NCBI GenBank assembly: GCA_947259505.1
Contig: CAMYLT010000008.1
Span: 62,001 to 126,000 of the forward strand
Source: an uncultured Porticoccus sp.
GTDB lineage: Bacteria; Pseudomonadota; Gammaproteobacteria; Pseudomonadales; Porticoccaceae
Length of the DNA stretch: 64,000 nt
Direction: 5' to 3'
The position numbers were made by a program, and so were the translations under genes. Shown one piece after another: positions 42,199 through 50,674 of the stretch (position 1 is its first letter; the number at the start of each line of letters is the position of its first letter). The notes under the pieces were generated by a model. That model had not been told where the DNA came from. It did no database searches and worked only from the letters and a program-made list of their open reading frames with translations.

Positions 42199-43104
42199 GT
42201 GCCCTTGACTGAGTGCCAGAACGTGGATACCCCGACCCCCCAACAATTACAAGTGACTATCGCGCAGTTGGATCAGGCGATATACAACCACGAGCAATGG
42301 TACAAGAATGTAACGCGAGTATTGATTCTGCGCATACCTCCAGAAGGGCCAGACTTGATGCCGGATGCACATCGCAGATGTCTCTTTGGCCAATGGTATG
42401 AGAGTTTGTCGGAGGTGTTTCTGAAAGAGCACCCGACATTTGTGTCACTGGGTCCCGTTCACGAAAACATGCACATTTCTGCACGTGTGCTACTGAAGCG
42501 CGTTGCAGATGGATTGCCGATTTCAGTGGAGGACTTTGACCGCTTCAACAATCTGTTGGACAACATGAGGCTCGAGTTTCAGGCGCTGCGGCATGAACTC
42601 GCCGAGATGGTGCAAAACCGCGATCCCCTCACCGGTGCCCGGAATCGCGCCAGTCTGCTTGCGTACCTCCGCGAACAGCAAGCACTGGTTGAACGAGGGG
42701 TACAGGTCTGTTCGATTGCAATGGTAGACCTCGACCATTTCAAGCGTGTCAACGACGAGCACGGACACGCTGCCGGGGATGCGGTACTGGTGGTGACAGT
42801 CAAATGCCTGCAGGCACTAGTTCGACAGTATGATCGGATCTATCGCTATGGGGGTGAGGAGTTCCTGGTCTGCATGCCCGGCATCACGCTGGAACAGGCG
42901 CGCAACGCGGCAGAGCGGATGCGGGTGGCCATCGCTGATCAGGGTGTTCCATATGGCACGGATCAGAGCCTGAGAGTGACGGCATCCTTCGGTGTCGCAA
43001 GTATCACACAATCCCGATCAGTCGAGGATTGCATCGCCTGTGCTGACAAGGCCATGTATGCCGCCAAGGCGGCTGGCCGCAACTGTGTATCGGTTGAGCC
43101 GTAA
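42199..43104 (+). CDS. Zinc-sensing diguanylate cyclase, DgcZ-like
   Basis: This 301-residue cytosolic protein pairs an N-terminal CZB domain with a GGDEF domain. The zinc ligands are His31, Cys61, His88 and His92; their spacing (30, 27, 4) is exactly that of His22, Cys52, His79 and His83 in E. coli DgcZ. The GGDEF part runs from about residue 135, with RDPLTGARNR, MVDLDHFKRVNDEHGHAAGD and the active-site loop RYGGEEFLVCMPG. It makes cyclic di-GMP, and zinc binding is expected to inhibit it. The GTG start has AGGAGG just upstream. It sits inside a partial duplication of the OYE gene end. Confidence 0.9.
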   Translation: MPLTECQNVDTPTPQQLQVTIAQLDQAIYNHEQWYKNVTRVLILRIPPEGPDLMPDAHRRCLFGQWYESLSEVFLKEHPTFVSLGPVHENMHISARVLLKRVADGLPISVEDFDRFNNLLDNMRLEFQALRHELAEMVQNRDPLTGARNRASLLAYLREQQALVERGVQVCSIAMVDLDHFKRVNDEHGHAAGDAVLVVTVKCLQALVRQYDRIYRYGGEEFLVCMPGITLEQARNAAERMRVAIADQGVPYGTDQSLRVTASFGVASITQSRSVEDCIACADKAMYAAKAAGRNCVSVEP

Positions 43105-43124
43105 CAAAACGTCGCGCCGCCATC

Positions 43125-43313
43125 AATCCCGATGCAAACAGCAGCGTCGACCTGAGGCAACTGGCCCAAGGCATCAGTGACAACCGCTACGACCTGATTA
43201 CCGTTGGTCGGGCCATTCTGGCCGACCCCCAGTGGACCAACAAAGTCCGCGACAATCGCCTCGATGAAATTACCAACTTTGATGTTTCAGCTCTGGATGA
43301 ACTGGTGGTCTGA
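43125..43313 (+). pseudogene. Duplicated 3' end of the OYE gene
   Basis: These 189 bases match 41752-41940, the last 62 codons of the OYE gene and its stop, with 10 substitutions and no gaps by my count (about 95% identity). There is no start or barrel N-terminus. The copy begins 20 bp after the diguanylate cyclase stop and is followed by its own terminator, so the cyclase gene lies between two copies of the same gene end. Confidence 0.85.
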
Positions 43314-43371
43314 ACATCAGAGTGAATTTGCTCAAGCAATAATCACCCCAAACTTACCCAACATACTGGGA

Positions 43372-43401
43372 AAGCCCTGCCGGATTCGGTGGGGCTTTTT
43401 T
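43372..43401 (+). terminator. Terminator-like hairpin after the OYE gene-end copy
   Basis: AGCCCTGCC-ggattc-GGTGGGGCT is a nine-position stem with two weak pairs, followed by TTTTTT. It resembles the terminator after the complete OYE gene in layout, though not in exact sequence. Confidence 0.6.
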
Positions 43402-43719
43402 ATGTGGGGGTAGTACTCACGGGAAAAATAGCGCTATGATCAAACGTCAGGGAAGCACGGAAAACACACAGGGAAGCCCGCCTTATGGTTATCCAGACCA
43501 ACCCATACAAAAATTTCAGAGTTTAAGAGGGTATGCCCTCTTTAAAAAACAACTGCCATAAGCTGATTGAGGGCACTCTCTTTTATTCGATGAGTTTGAA
43601 GTCATGTGCTTTGCCGCTGGGTAGCAACCAACATTTAACATTCAGGGCAGTGGCCGGGCCGCTGCCTTGAATGTTAGGGAATACGAGATTTCCGAATCAA
43701 CTTAAAACAAGGAGTTAAA
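43402..43719. other. Gene-free stretch before the wHTH/HEPN module
   Basis: This stretch contains a hairpin TTTAAGAGGG-tatg-CCCTCTTTAAA (43522-43546), an attC-like palindrome (43633-43679) and AT-rich sequence with an AAGGAG ribosome site. A 41-codon frame at 43437 has no recognisable feature. Confidence 0.4.
43633..43679 (+). repeat. attC-like palindrome upstream of the wHTH/HEPN module
   Basis: ATTTAAC (fits RYYYAAC) and GTTAGGG (fits GTTRRRY except the last base) bound a 47-bp element. The arms between them, ATTCAGGGCAGTGGCC and GGCCGCTGCCTTGAAT, pair at all but two positions around a 1-nt centre. The core boxes and polarity fit an attC ahead of a cassette. The near-perfect pairing and short length are atypical, so a simple hairpin is also possible. 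Confidence 0.4.
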
Positions 43720-44469
43720 ATGTCAGATAAATTGAGCCTTCCTTCTTCATCTTATGATGAGATGGTAAAAATAATTAAAGGATATAGCCACGTTAAAGGT
43801 CCTGCATCATTAGATGACATTGCTAAGCTGGTCGGAATGAATAGGACTGCTGTAAGTGCAAATAATAAATTTCTTGCCGAATCGGCATTGATCACCGTAG
43901 GAAATAAGAAGTCTCCCACTGATTTGGGGGGAAAGCTCGGTCGAGCACTAGATCATAATCAAGCGGCAGATGTAAGAGCATGCTGGAAGGAGATGATAAG
44001 TGGTAATGAAGGAATTGCAGGGCTAGTAACTACAATTCGCATAAAAGGTGGAATGACGAGCGAAGAACTCTCCGCTCACATACTGTATGTTTCTGGACAG
44101 AACAATACCAAAGCTAATCGTGCGGGTGCGAATGCGCTAGTAGAAATACTTAAAGCTTCTGGTCTAGTAGAACTTGTGGATGGAAAAATCGTTATTGCAC
44201 AACCTATTGCAGATGAGCAAACGGTTAATACTGAGAATGTAATCGAAGCACAGACAAACGTTACAGCAACCCAAGCTCAACCCCAGCCCCAGGTGCCGCA
44301 TCAAGCTGCCGAAGTACCTCGAACTCAATCTGGCTATCAAATTGCTGCGCAATCAAATCCTCAGATTGCCATAAATATACAACTTCACTTACCGGAAACG
44401 GATAACCCTGAAGTCTATCAAAATCTATTTAGAGCACTTAAAGAAAACCTATTGACTCAAGGTGACTAA
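43720..44469 (+). CDS. Unknown protein with winged-helix-like domains
   Basis: This 249-residue protein is not recognised as a named family. Residues 10-75 look like a winged helix (SLDDIAKLVGMNRTAVSANNKFLAESALI, then VGNKKSPTDLG). A second similar unit covers about 90-160 (GMTSEELSAHILYVSG and ALVEILKASGLVELVDGKIVI). A Gln/Pro-rich linker follows, then a conserved-looking tail AINIQLHLPETDNPEVYQNL. No membrane segment is seen. The gene overlaps the next one by 8 bp, so the two are co-translated. The AT-rich base use differs from the flanking backbone. The tail may bind the HEPN partner. This is an inference. Confidence 0.7.
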   Translation: MSDKLSLPSSSYDEMVKIIKGYSHVKGPASLDDIAKLVGMNRTAVSANNKFLAESALITVGNKKSPTDLGGKLGRALDHNQAADVRACWKEMISGNEGIAGLVTTIRIKGGMTSEELSAHILYVSGQNNTKANRAGANALVEILKASGLVELVDGKIVIAQPIADEQTVNTENVIEAQTNVTATQAQPQPQVPHQAAEVPRTQSGYQIAAQSNPQIAINIQLHLPETDNPEVYQNLFRALKENLLTQGD

Positions 44470-44995
44470 GTTTGTGGATATAGGTAATTGGGTATTGAAG
44501 GCAAAAAAAGCTGAGCGTAATGCCCATGAAATTTTAGCCCGGCATGAAACATCACCATCGAGAATCGTTCTCCTTGAAGACCTGGTAAAGTTATTGTCAG
44601 GAACTCCTGTTGATGTTCAGGATTACTTTAAAGAGTCCGTTACTTGCCTTGAACAAGAGCTCTTTAGAGCTGCAATTGTTATGTCATGGGCAGGTCATTT
44701 TCACGTTTATTCCGAAGTTCTTTTTGCTGAGCGTGAAGCAGATATAAAAAGCCTGAGGCCAAAATGGAAATTCTCTGACGTTAACGAACTCAAGGAAAAT
44801 TATCCAGAGGCACAGATAATTGATGTGGCTAAGGATGTAACGTTTACATCCAAAGCAAAACTTCGAATATTGCAGGGACAATTATCTACTCGGAATCAAT
44901 GCGCACATCCGACTCTATATAGACCGTCTCTTAACAGTGCTATCGGATATGTCGATGAAATGATTAGGCAAACTATTGACTACCTTAAGCCCTAA
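44462..44995 (+). CDS. HEPN-like protein, partner of the winged-helix gene
   Basis: This 177-residue all-helical protein has a GTG start inside the preceding gene. The C-terminal helix pair carries LSTRNQCAHPTLYRPSLNSA, where Arg-Asn-x3-His is the HEPN nuclease-type motif. The N-terminal part (EQELFRAAIVMSWAGHFHVYSEVLF) resembles the first HEPN helices. HEPN proteins of this size are often toxins or RNases neutralised by the gene next to them. No terminator or second attC-like site is evident downstream. The role is not known, and a toxin-antitoxin or defence module is the main hypothesis. Confidence 0.65.
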   Translation: MTKFVDIGNWVLKAKKAERNAHEILARHETSPSRIVLLEDLVKLLSGTPVDVQDYFKESVTCLEQELFRAAIVMSWAGHFHVYSEVLFAEREADIKSLRPKWKFSDVNELKENYPEAQIIDVAKDVTFTSKAKLRILQGQLSTRNQCAHPTLYRPSLNSAIGYVDEMIRQTIDYLKP

Positions 44996-45112
44996 GATGC
45001 GCATGTTGTCGGAATAAGTAGGGCCAGGTAAGACTTTTCTGAGATATTTGGGTTCAGGGTAGAAACACATAAAACATGCTCTGTGCGAGGATTCGAGCGA
45101 TATCTTACTGTC

Positions 45113-45856
45113 TCAGATCTTCACGCAGGTGAAGATGGCGTTTCCAGAGGTCTTGTCCCAAGGGATGATTTTGTCGTAATCATGTTCAAATAGATGAACG
45201 TCGAAGTATGGTCGCAGGAGGGCTTGCAGTTCCTCAAAACTCACCGCGACCATGGTGTGTTCATCGTCCCAAATCTGGGTTTCTCCCAAGGTTGTTTTTT
45301 CAATGTGGAGTTTTAGCGACTGCTTTTCTCCTGAACCACAGTAGTTCCAGCCAGAACTGAACGAGAAGATGCTGTCAGCTTCTTTGGCGGTGTGCCTTGC
45401 AAACAAGCTGTTGTTAATTTTGTTTTTATCGACCGCGTTAAAACAGAAGACGCCATTGGTTTTTAACGCACTGTGCACACTGCGGATACATTCTTTCAAT
45501 TTTTCCATGCCATTGTTGTAATGAATGGAATAGAGGAAGCAGGTAATCAGGTCTAGTGGTTCATCCACCTGGAAATTGCACATGTCCTGCAAGGTGAATA
45601 GCGCTTCCGGGCAGCGAATGGTGGCTCTGTCCAGCATGGGTTGATTTATGTCGAGTCCGCTACTCTGGTAGCCCAAATCAATGAAATGACGGATGTGAGG
45701 ACCGGTGCCACAGGCCAAATCAAGATGAGTTTTACCGCTGTTGCCGAAAATCTGGTTCAGCCTGTCAATGCTGTGGCTTTGTGCTCGATAGTCGATATCA
45801 ACACACATTAAATCGTAATAGCCAGAAAGGTCGGTATAGAGGGCGTTTGCGGACAT
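45113..45856 (-). CDS. Class I SAM-dependent methyltransferase
   Basis: From ATG 45856 this is a 247-residue methyltransferase. It has SAM motif I in THLDLACGTGPHIRHF near residues 40-55 and the acidic motif II in SSGLDINQPMLDRA. CFLYSIHYNN follows, and a C-terminal beta-rich part (LHIEKTTLGETQIWDDEHTM) is typical of small-molecule methyltransferases. The frame is open to 45955, but the added N-terminus lacks similarity to the family. No ribosome site clearly decides the start. The substrate is unknown. Confidence 0.8.
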   Translation of the reverse strand: MSANALYTDLSGYYDLMCVDIDYRAQSHSIDRLNQIFGNSGKTHLDLACGTGPHIRHFIDLGYQSSGLDINQPMLDRATIRCPEALFTLQDMCNFQVDEPLDLITCFLYSIHYNNGMEKLKECIRSVHSALKTNGVFCFNAVDKNKINNSLFARHTAKEADSIFSFSSGWNYCGSGEKQSLKLHIEKTTLGETQIWDDEHTMVAVSFEELQALLRPYFDVHLFEHDYDKIIPWDKTSGNAIFTCVKI

Positions 45857-45955
45857 GTAAGCTGGCTGTATCATTGGGAAGAGTAGGTGGCGCGCATAGT
45901 ATGCTAAGCAGTGGAATTTGCGAAGCAGATCGACGTTGGGGGAAAGAGCCAACAT

Positions 45956-46206
45956 CTGTTTGAGCGGCCATGTTGGATGCTATGAACAGGTTTTGAGGGC
46001 GGCCCGCTCTGCTATGCCCTTTCTGCTGTGCCCAATTTGGTTATGACAGTGATTTGGCGTTGCGTTATCTGCCATCTGCAGAAACGCTGTATAGTTTGAG
46101 TGGGCTGTCTATAACCGTTTGCATGACAGCTAATACACTGATTTACGGTCTCTTTAGTGCAAGATGAGAGACCTCTCTGCGGATTTTTCACCTACCGGAG
46201 TTCTAA
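45956..46206. other. Divergent intergenic region
   Basis: About 250 bp lie between the methyltransferase and the HerA-like gene. I see no gene, strong hairpin or recognisable operator. It must contain both promoters. Confidence 0.4.
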
Positions 46207-47670
46207 ATGGACGATACCCCCAAGTTGCTGATCGGCGGTAATGATAGCGGCCTGTTTTCAATGGATGCTTCCATGGCGAACCGGCATGGACTGATTGCCG
46301 GTGCTACCGGTACGGGTAAAACGGTCACCCTTCAAACCATGGCTGAAAGCTTTTCACGCTTGGGCGTACCGGTTTTTCTCGCCGACGTTAAAGGTGATTT
46401 GTCTGGCCTGGCTGCCGTTGGTAAGCCGCACCCCAAAATAGATGCGCGGGTCAGGCTGCTTGGTATTACAGATTTTCAGTGCCGTTCGGTACCGACGGTC
46501 TTCTGGGATTTGTATGGCGTTAAGGGCCATAACATTCGCACGACCATCTCTGATATGGGCCCGCTGCTGCTGTCCAGCCTGCTTGAGTTGAATGATACGC
46601 AAAGTGGCATTCTGTATTCGTGCTTCAAAATTGCTGATGATCAGGGTTTGTTGTTACTGGATTTGAAGGACTTGCGGGCGTTGTTGGTCTGGATGTCCGA
46701 GAATGCCAGTGAACTGAAAGGTGAATATGGCAATATCTCTTCCGCCAGTATTGGCGCGATTCAGCGAAGTCTTCTGATTCTGGAAGAGCAGGGTGCCGAA
46801 AACTTCTTTAATGAACCCGCTGTGGTATTAGACGATTTGATCAAGGTGGATTTTTCGGGCAATGGCGTTGTTAACGTTTTAGACGTCAGCAAGTTAATTC
46901 ATCAATCACCCAAGCTGTACGCCTGTTTTTTGATCTGGTTGTTAGCGGAGCTTTTTGAAAATCTACCTGAGGTCGGTGATGCAGACAGACCAAAATTTGT
47001 GCTGTTTTTCGATGAGGCACATTTGTTATTCGACGGTTCAAGCAATGTATTGGTGAATAAAATCGAACAGGTTGTCAGGTTGATTCGCTCAAAGGGCGTG
47101 GGTGTGTATTTTGTCAGCCAGAGCCCGATGGATATTCCAGACGATATTCTTGGTCAGTTGGGCATGAAGATACAACATGCCTTGCGCGCGTTTACACCTA
47201 AAGACAAAAAGGTCGTCAAGGCGGCTGCGGCGTCGTTTAGACAAAACCCCGCTATTGATGCTGAAAGCCTGATAACAGAACTGGGTGTGGGTGAAGCGCT
47301 GGTGTCGGTTCTGGACGCCGAAGGCAAACCGACGCCGGTAGAGCATGTTTATATTAAACCCCCTGAATCCCGTATTGGGCCGCTGACAGATCAGGAGCGA
47401 AGCGATTATTTAGCGCGTTCGCCCTATAAAGGCCGCTATGACGTGGTGGTCGATCGAGAGTCGGCTTACGAAATGTTAAAGCACAAAGCGGAAAAGCAGG
47501 CTGTGGCTGAGCGCGAAAGCGCATCGAGAAAGTCTGTGCCGGTATCAAAACGCAGTGGTCGCGAATCTCCGGTTGAAGCGATGGTGAAAAGTGCGGCCAG
47601 AAGCATCGGCAGTCAGGTAGGACGTCAAATTATTCGCGGTGTCCTCGGCTCGTTATTCGGCAAGCGCTAG
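46207..47670 (+). CDS. HerA/DUF853 family ATPase, YjgR-like
   Basis: This 487-residue FtsK-HerA superfamily ATPase has Walker A in IAGATGTGKTVTLQ near residue 30 and FLADVKGDLSGLA just after it. Walker B is in FVLFFDEAHLLFDG near 265, and an arginine-containing motif is in YFVSQSPMDIPDDILGQLGMKIQHALRAFTPKD. The C-terminal 80 residues are basic and low in complexity (RSIGSQVGRQIIRGVLGSLFGKR). Proteins of this group form hexameric rings, and the cellular role of YjgR is not established. Its stop codon shares a base with the repeat at 47670. Confidence 0.88.
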   Translation: MDDTPKLLIGGNDSGLFSMDASMANRHGLIAGATGTGKTVTLQTMAESFSRLGVPVFLADVKGDLSGLAAVGKPHPKIDARVRLLGITDFQCRSVPTVFWDLYGVKGHNIRTTISDMGPLLLSSLLELNDTQSGILYSCFKIADDQGLLLLDLKDLRALLVWMSENASELKGEYGNISSASIGAIQRSLLILEEQGAENFFNEPAVVLDDLIKVDFSGNGVVNVLDVSKLIHQSPKLYACFLIWLLAELFENLPEVGDADRPKFVLFFDEAHLLFDGSSNVLVNKIEQVVRLIRSKGVGVYFVSQSPMDIPDDILGQLGMKIQHALRAFTPKDKKVVKAAAASFRQNPAIDAESLITELGVGEALVSVLDAEGKPTPVEHVYIKPPESRIGPLTDQERSDYLARSPYKGRYDVVVDRESAYEMLKHKAEKQAVAERESASRKSVPVSKRSGRESPVEAMVKSAARSIGSQVGRQIIRGVLGSLFGKR

Positions 47671-47812
47671 CAGCCTGCTGAAAAACTATCTGCGTGGCTT
47701 CTGCGTCGTTAACACTGAACTCAAAATGCTCATTTATGAGGTATAAACTCCGCTTTTTCGTCCAATATTGCCCTGCATAACCTGCCTCGAAAACGTTTTT
47801 CAACAGGCTGCG
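47670..47812. repeat. MITE-like repeat with terminal inverted repeats
   Basis: GCAGCCTGCTGAAAAAC (47670-47686) and GTTTTTCAACAGGCTGC (47796-47812) are terminal inverted repeats that differ at one position. The interior contains CTGCGTCGTTAACACTGAACTCAAAATGCTCATTTA, given here as CTGCGTCGTTAACACTGAAC then TCAAAATGCTCATTTA, which aligns with the copies at 5250 and 34738. It encodes nothing. It is a dispersed non-coding element, probably mobilised in trans or spread as a transcript-end signal. Confidence 0.65.
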
Positions 47813-47846
47813 AATTAAAGGCTACGGTATTGTGCCCGCACAGCGT

Positions 47847-49514
47847 TTATTGCGGAGACATGATATCCAGCGCCACGGCTTCAGCAACCTTAATGCCATC
47901 AATGGCGGCGGATAGGATGCCGCCCGCATAGCCTGCGCCTTCCCCGGCCGGGTACAAACCTGCGGTATTGATGCTGGCAAAATTCCTATCTCTGCGGATA
48001 CAGATGGGCGATGAAGTGCGCGTTTCGATGCCGGTTAAAACGGCATCGTTCATGGCAAAGCCCTTGATTTGCCTGTCGAAGACGGGGATGGCTTCGCGGA
48101 TGGCGTCGATGGCAAATTCCGGCAGCGCCTGAGTCAGGTCCGCCAATGTGATGCCCGGTTGATAGGAAGGGGTGACGGAACCCAGTTCAGTGGACGGTTT
48201 GTTATCTAGAAAGTCACCCACCAGCTGGGCCGGGGCATTGTAGTTCTCGCCGCCCAATTCATAGGCTTTCTTTTCCAGCGTGCGCTGTAAATCCAGACCG
48301 GCCAGCACGTGTTCCGGGTAGTCTTTCTCCGGCTCGATGCCCACCACAATGGCGGAGTTGGCGTTGCGTTCATTGCGCGAATATTGCGACATGCCATTGG
48401 TGACCACGCCACCTTCTTCCGACGCGGAGGCCACTACGGTGCCGCCAGGGCACATGCAGAAGCTGTAGACGCTGCGGCCATTATCACAGTGATGTACCAG
48501 CTTGTAATCGGCCGCGCCGAGAATGGGGTGGCCGGCAAACTCGCCAAAGCGGGCCTTGTCGATCACCGACTGCGGGTGTTCGATGCGAAAGCCGATGGAG
48601 AAGGGTTTGGGTTCAATGTAGACGCCCTGATCCAGCAGCATCTGGAAGCTGTCGCGGGCGCTGTGGCCAATCGCCAGGATGATATGGTCGCTGTGCAGGG
48701 TTTCGCCGTTGCTCAAAGTGACGCCGGTTATTTGTCCCTGTTTTTCGTTCTCTGGGGCCGCTGCTGAAACGTCTTCGTTATGTGCGCGGTGGATGGTTTC
48801 AACCTTGCAGTTGAAGCGGATTTCACCGCCGAGCCGGATAATTTCGGCACGCATGGTTTCCACCATTTTCACTAACTTGAACGTGCCGATATGGGGTTTG
48901 CTGACGTAGAGAATTTCTTCCGGGGCCCCGGCCTTGACGAACTCTTCCAGCACCTTGCGGCTGAGAAAGCGCTTGTCCTTGACCTGGCTGTACAGCTTGC
49001 CGTCCGAGAAGGTGCCCGCACCGCCTTCGCCGTACTGCACGTTGGATTCGGTGTTCAGTTTGCGATCCCGCCACAGTCCCCAGGTATCTTTGGTGCGCTG
49101 GCGCACGTCCGGGCCCCGTTCCAGCACAATGGGCTTTAAACCCATCTGCGCCAGCAGCAGGGCGGCCAAAATGCCGCAGGGGCCAAAGCCGATAATCAGG
49201 GGGCGCTGCTGCTCGGCAGCGGGAAAGTCCGGTTGCGCCTGGGCGACAAATTTATAGGTGGTGTCCGGGCTGGTTTGCAGGAAATTCTGTCCGCTGAATT
49301 TTTCCAGCAGTTGCGCTTCGAGATTGCTATTCAGCTCAACATCCAGCAGGTAAATCAACTGGATGTCGCGCTTCTTGCGCGCGTCGTAACTGCGTTTGAA
49401 TACCCTGAAGTCGATGATCTGCTCTGGCGTGATGGCCAGTTTGCTGGCGATGGCGGTACGCAGTTCTCCATCCCCGTGGTTCAAGGGTAGTTTGATGTCG
49501 CTGAGTCTTAACAT
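47847..49514 (-). CDS. FAD-dependent dehydrogenase (COG2509-like)
   Basis: This 555-residue flavoprotein has an N-terminal about 90-residue lead domain (LRLSDIKLPLNHGDGELRTAI, FRVFKRSYDARKKRDIQLIY). The FAD Rossmann motif is LIIGFGPCGILAALLLAQMGLKPIVLERG near residues 104-132. ESNVQYGEGGAGTFSDGKLYSQ and a C-terminal GLYPAGEGAGYAGGILSAAIDGI are typical of uncharacterised FAD-dependent dehydrogenases. Substrate and partner are unknown. Three conserved cysteines (FCMCPGG) may be functional. Confidence 0.88.
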   Translation of the reverse strand: MLRLSDIKLPLNHGDGELRTAIASKLAITPEQIIDFRVFKRSYDARKKRDIQLIYLLDVELNSNLEAQLLEKFSGQNFLQTSPDTTYKFVAQAQPDFPAAEQQRPLIIGFGPCGILAALLLAQMGLKPIVLERGPDVRQRTKDTWGLWRDRKLNTESNVQYGEGGAGTFSDGKLYSQVKDKRFLSRKVLEEFVKAGAPEEILYVSKPHIGTFKLVKMVETMRAEIIRLGGEIRFNCKVETIHRAHNEDVSAAAPENEKQGQITGVTLSNGETLHSDHIILAIGHSARDSFQMLLDQGVYIEPKPFSIGFRIEHPQSVIDKARFGEFAGHPILGAADYKLVHHCDNGRSVYSFCMCPGGTVVASASEEGGVVTNGMSQYSRNERNANSAIVVGIEPEKDYPEHVLAGLDLQRTLEKKAYELGGENYNAPAQLVGDFLDNKPSTELGSVTPSYQPGITLADLTQALPEFAIDAIREAIPVFDRQIKGFAMNDAVLTGIETRTSSPICIRRDRNFASINTAGLYPAGEGAGYAGGILSAAIDGIKVAEAVALDIMSPQ

Positions 49515-49717
49515 GGTCTGATGCTTTATCGGTATTTCCGGAGAGGCGCTGTGCTGGGCGGCGCAGGGCGCGAAACAGGGTAACGGGTTGTCAATTGGCG
49601 CGATTATAGCGAAGACCAGCCGAACCGTATGCCAGAGATTGGGGAGCGCCTCGGTGGGCGATGTATCTGAGAGGCATTCCCGTGTGGAGGTCAGCCGTTT
49701 GTGCCAGTCTGCGCTGC

Positions 49718-50641
49718 TCAGCAGCTGGCGGTTGCAACCAGCGCGTTTCTCGCGATTCGTCCTTTTTTCAATGTCAGGCGAATCATCCTATCCACCTCCT
49801 CAAATGGCAGCTCTTCATCTTCGCGCCACACCACGTCCGCCGTTCCCGTCAGGTACAGGCTCTCACCCGTGTCAAAATCCATAAACAGCAGTCCGGCCCG
49901 CGGGTCCAGTGTCAGGTTGCCGATGGTGTTGAAGAAGTTATTGCCGGCATAGTCGGGAATCAACAACCGCTGTTGCTTATCGAACAGCAGAAAACCCGGC
50001 TCGCCGCCCCGGTGTGACACATCGACGCCGCGATTGGGGGACGGCTGGCCATCGTCAAAGGCGCTGGCGATAAAAAAGGTATCGGCGGTTGCAATCATTT
50101 CGATCCCACGGTCGGGCCAGTGGCTGAATGTCTCCCAGGTCAGTTCACTCTGATTGAGCCGCGGGGGCGGGCAGCGGGTAGTGATGTATTTGGGGCAGTT
50201 GCCGAAGCTCTGGGAGACACGGAGGCTAAAACCGTTTTCGTCTCGGGTACTGATTGTGCCATTGGCGCGATTGCGGCGTCGGCTGATCTGTTGGATGCCA
50301 AGCACACCTACCTGGCCGCCAGCGGTGAGGCTGTCGGCAAGCGGGTGCTCGGGCGACAAACGGGCGTGTACATCCAGTTGGCGGGGGTTGGGGGAACGGA
50401 TAAAGCCCGGCTCTCCGAACAGGGCGGTAGCCCACAGGTTACCGTCCACGCCCTCTGCCCCGATAATCAGCATCGGTAGTTGCTCGAACAGTTGCCGATG
50501 CTGGTCAGGCATGTGATCGCGGATCAGTTTTGATCCCAAGGGGGTGATTTTCTCACTAGCACCCGCACGTCCTTGTGCGGCCAGTTCGCCTCCATGCCAG
50601 GGGGCGTCACGATCATTATTACTGTCGATGTCTGTGCTCAT
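49718..50641 (-). CDS. PNPOx-fold flavin-binding family protein
   Basis: This 307-residue protein has the split-barrel pyridoxamine-phosphate-oxidase-like fold. Its C-terminal part reads TFFIASAFDDGQPSPNRGVDVSHRGGEPGFLLF, then FNTIGNLTLDPRAGLLFMDFDTGESLYLTGTADVVW. These proteins bind FMN or F420-like cofactors. Start at 50641, after GGGTAAC. It follows the VOC gene on the same strand after 34 bp, so both probably answer to the TetR regulator at 51254. Confidence 0.85.
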   Translation of the reverse strand: MSTDIDSNNDRDAPWHGGELAAQGRAGASEKITPLGSKLIRDHMPDQHRQLFEQLPMLIIGAEGVDGNLWATALFGEPGFIRSPNPRQLDVHARLSPEHPLADSLTAGGQVGVLGIQQISRRRNRANGTISTRDENGFSLRVSQSFGNCPKYITTRCPPPRLNQSELTWETFSHWPDRGIEMIATADTFFIASAFDDGQPSPNRGVDVSHRGGEPGFLLFDKQQRLLIPDYAGNNFFNTIGNLTLDPRAGLLFMDFDTGESLYLTGTADVVWREDEELPFEEVDRMIRLTLKKGRIARNALVATASC

Positions 50642-50674
50642 GGTGTTACCCAATTATTTCGCTGCTTCTACCCA

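Noticed and set aside
43437..43562. Short frame starting MIKRQGSTENTQ
   Set aside because: Only 41 codons, no ribosome site, no similarity recognised.
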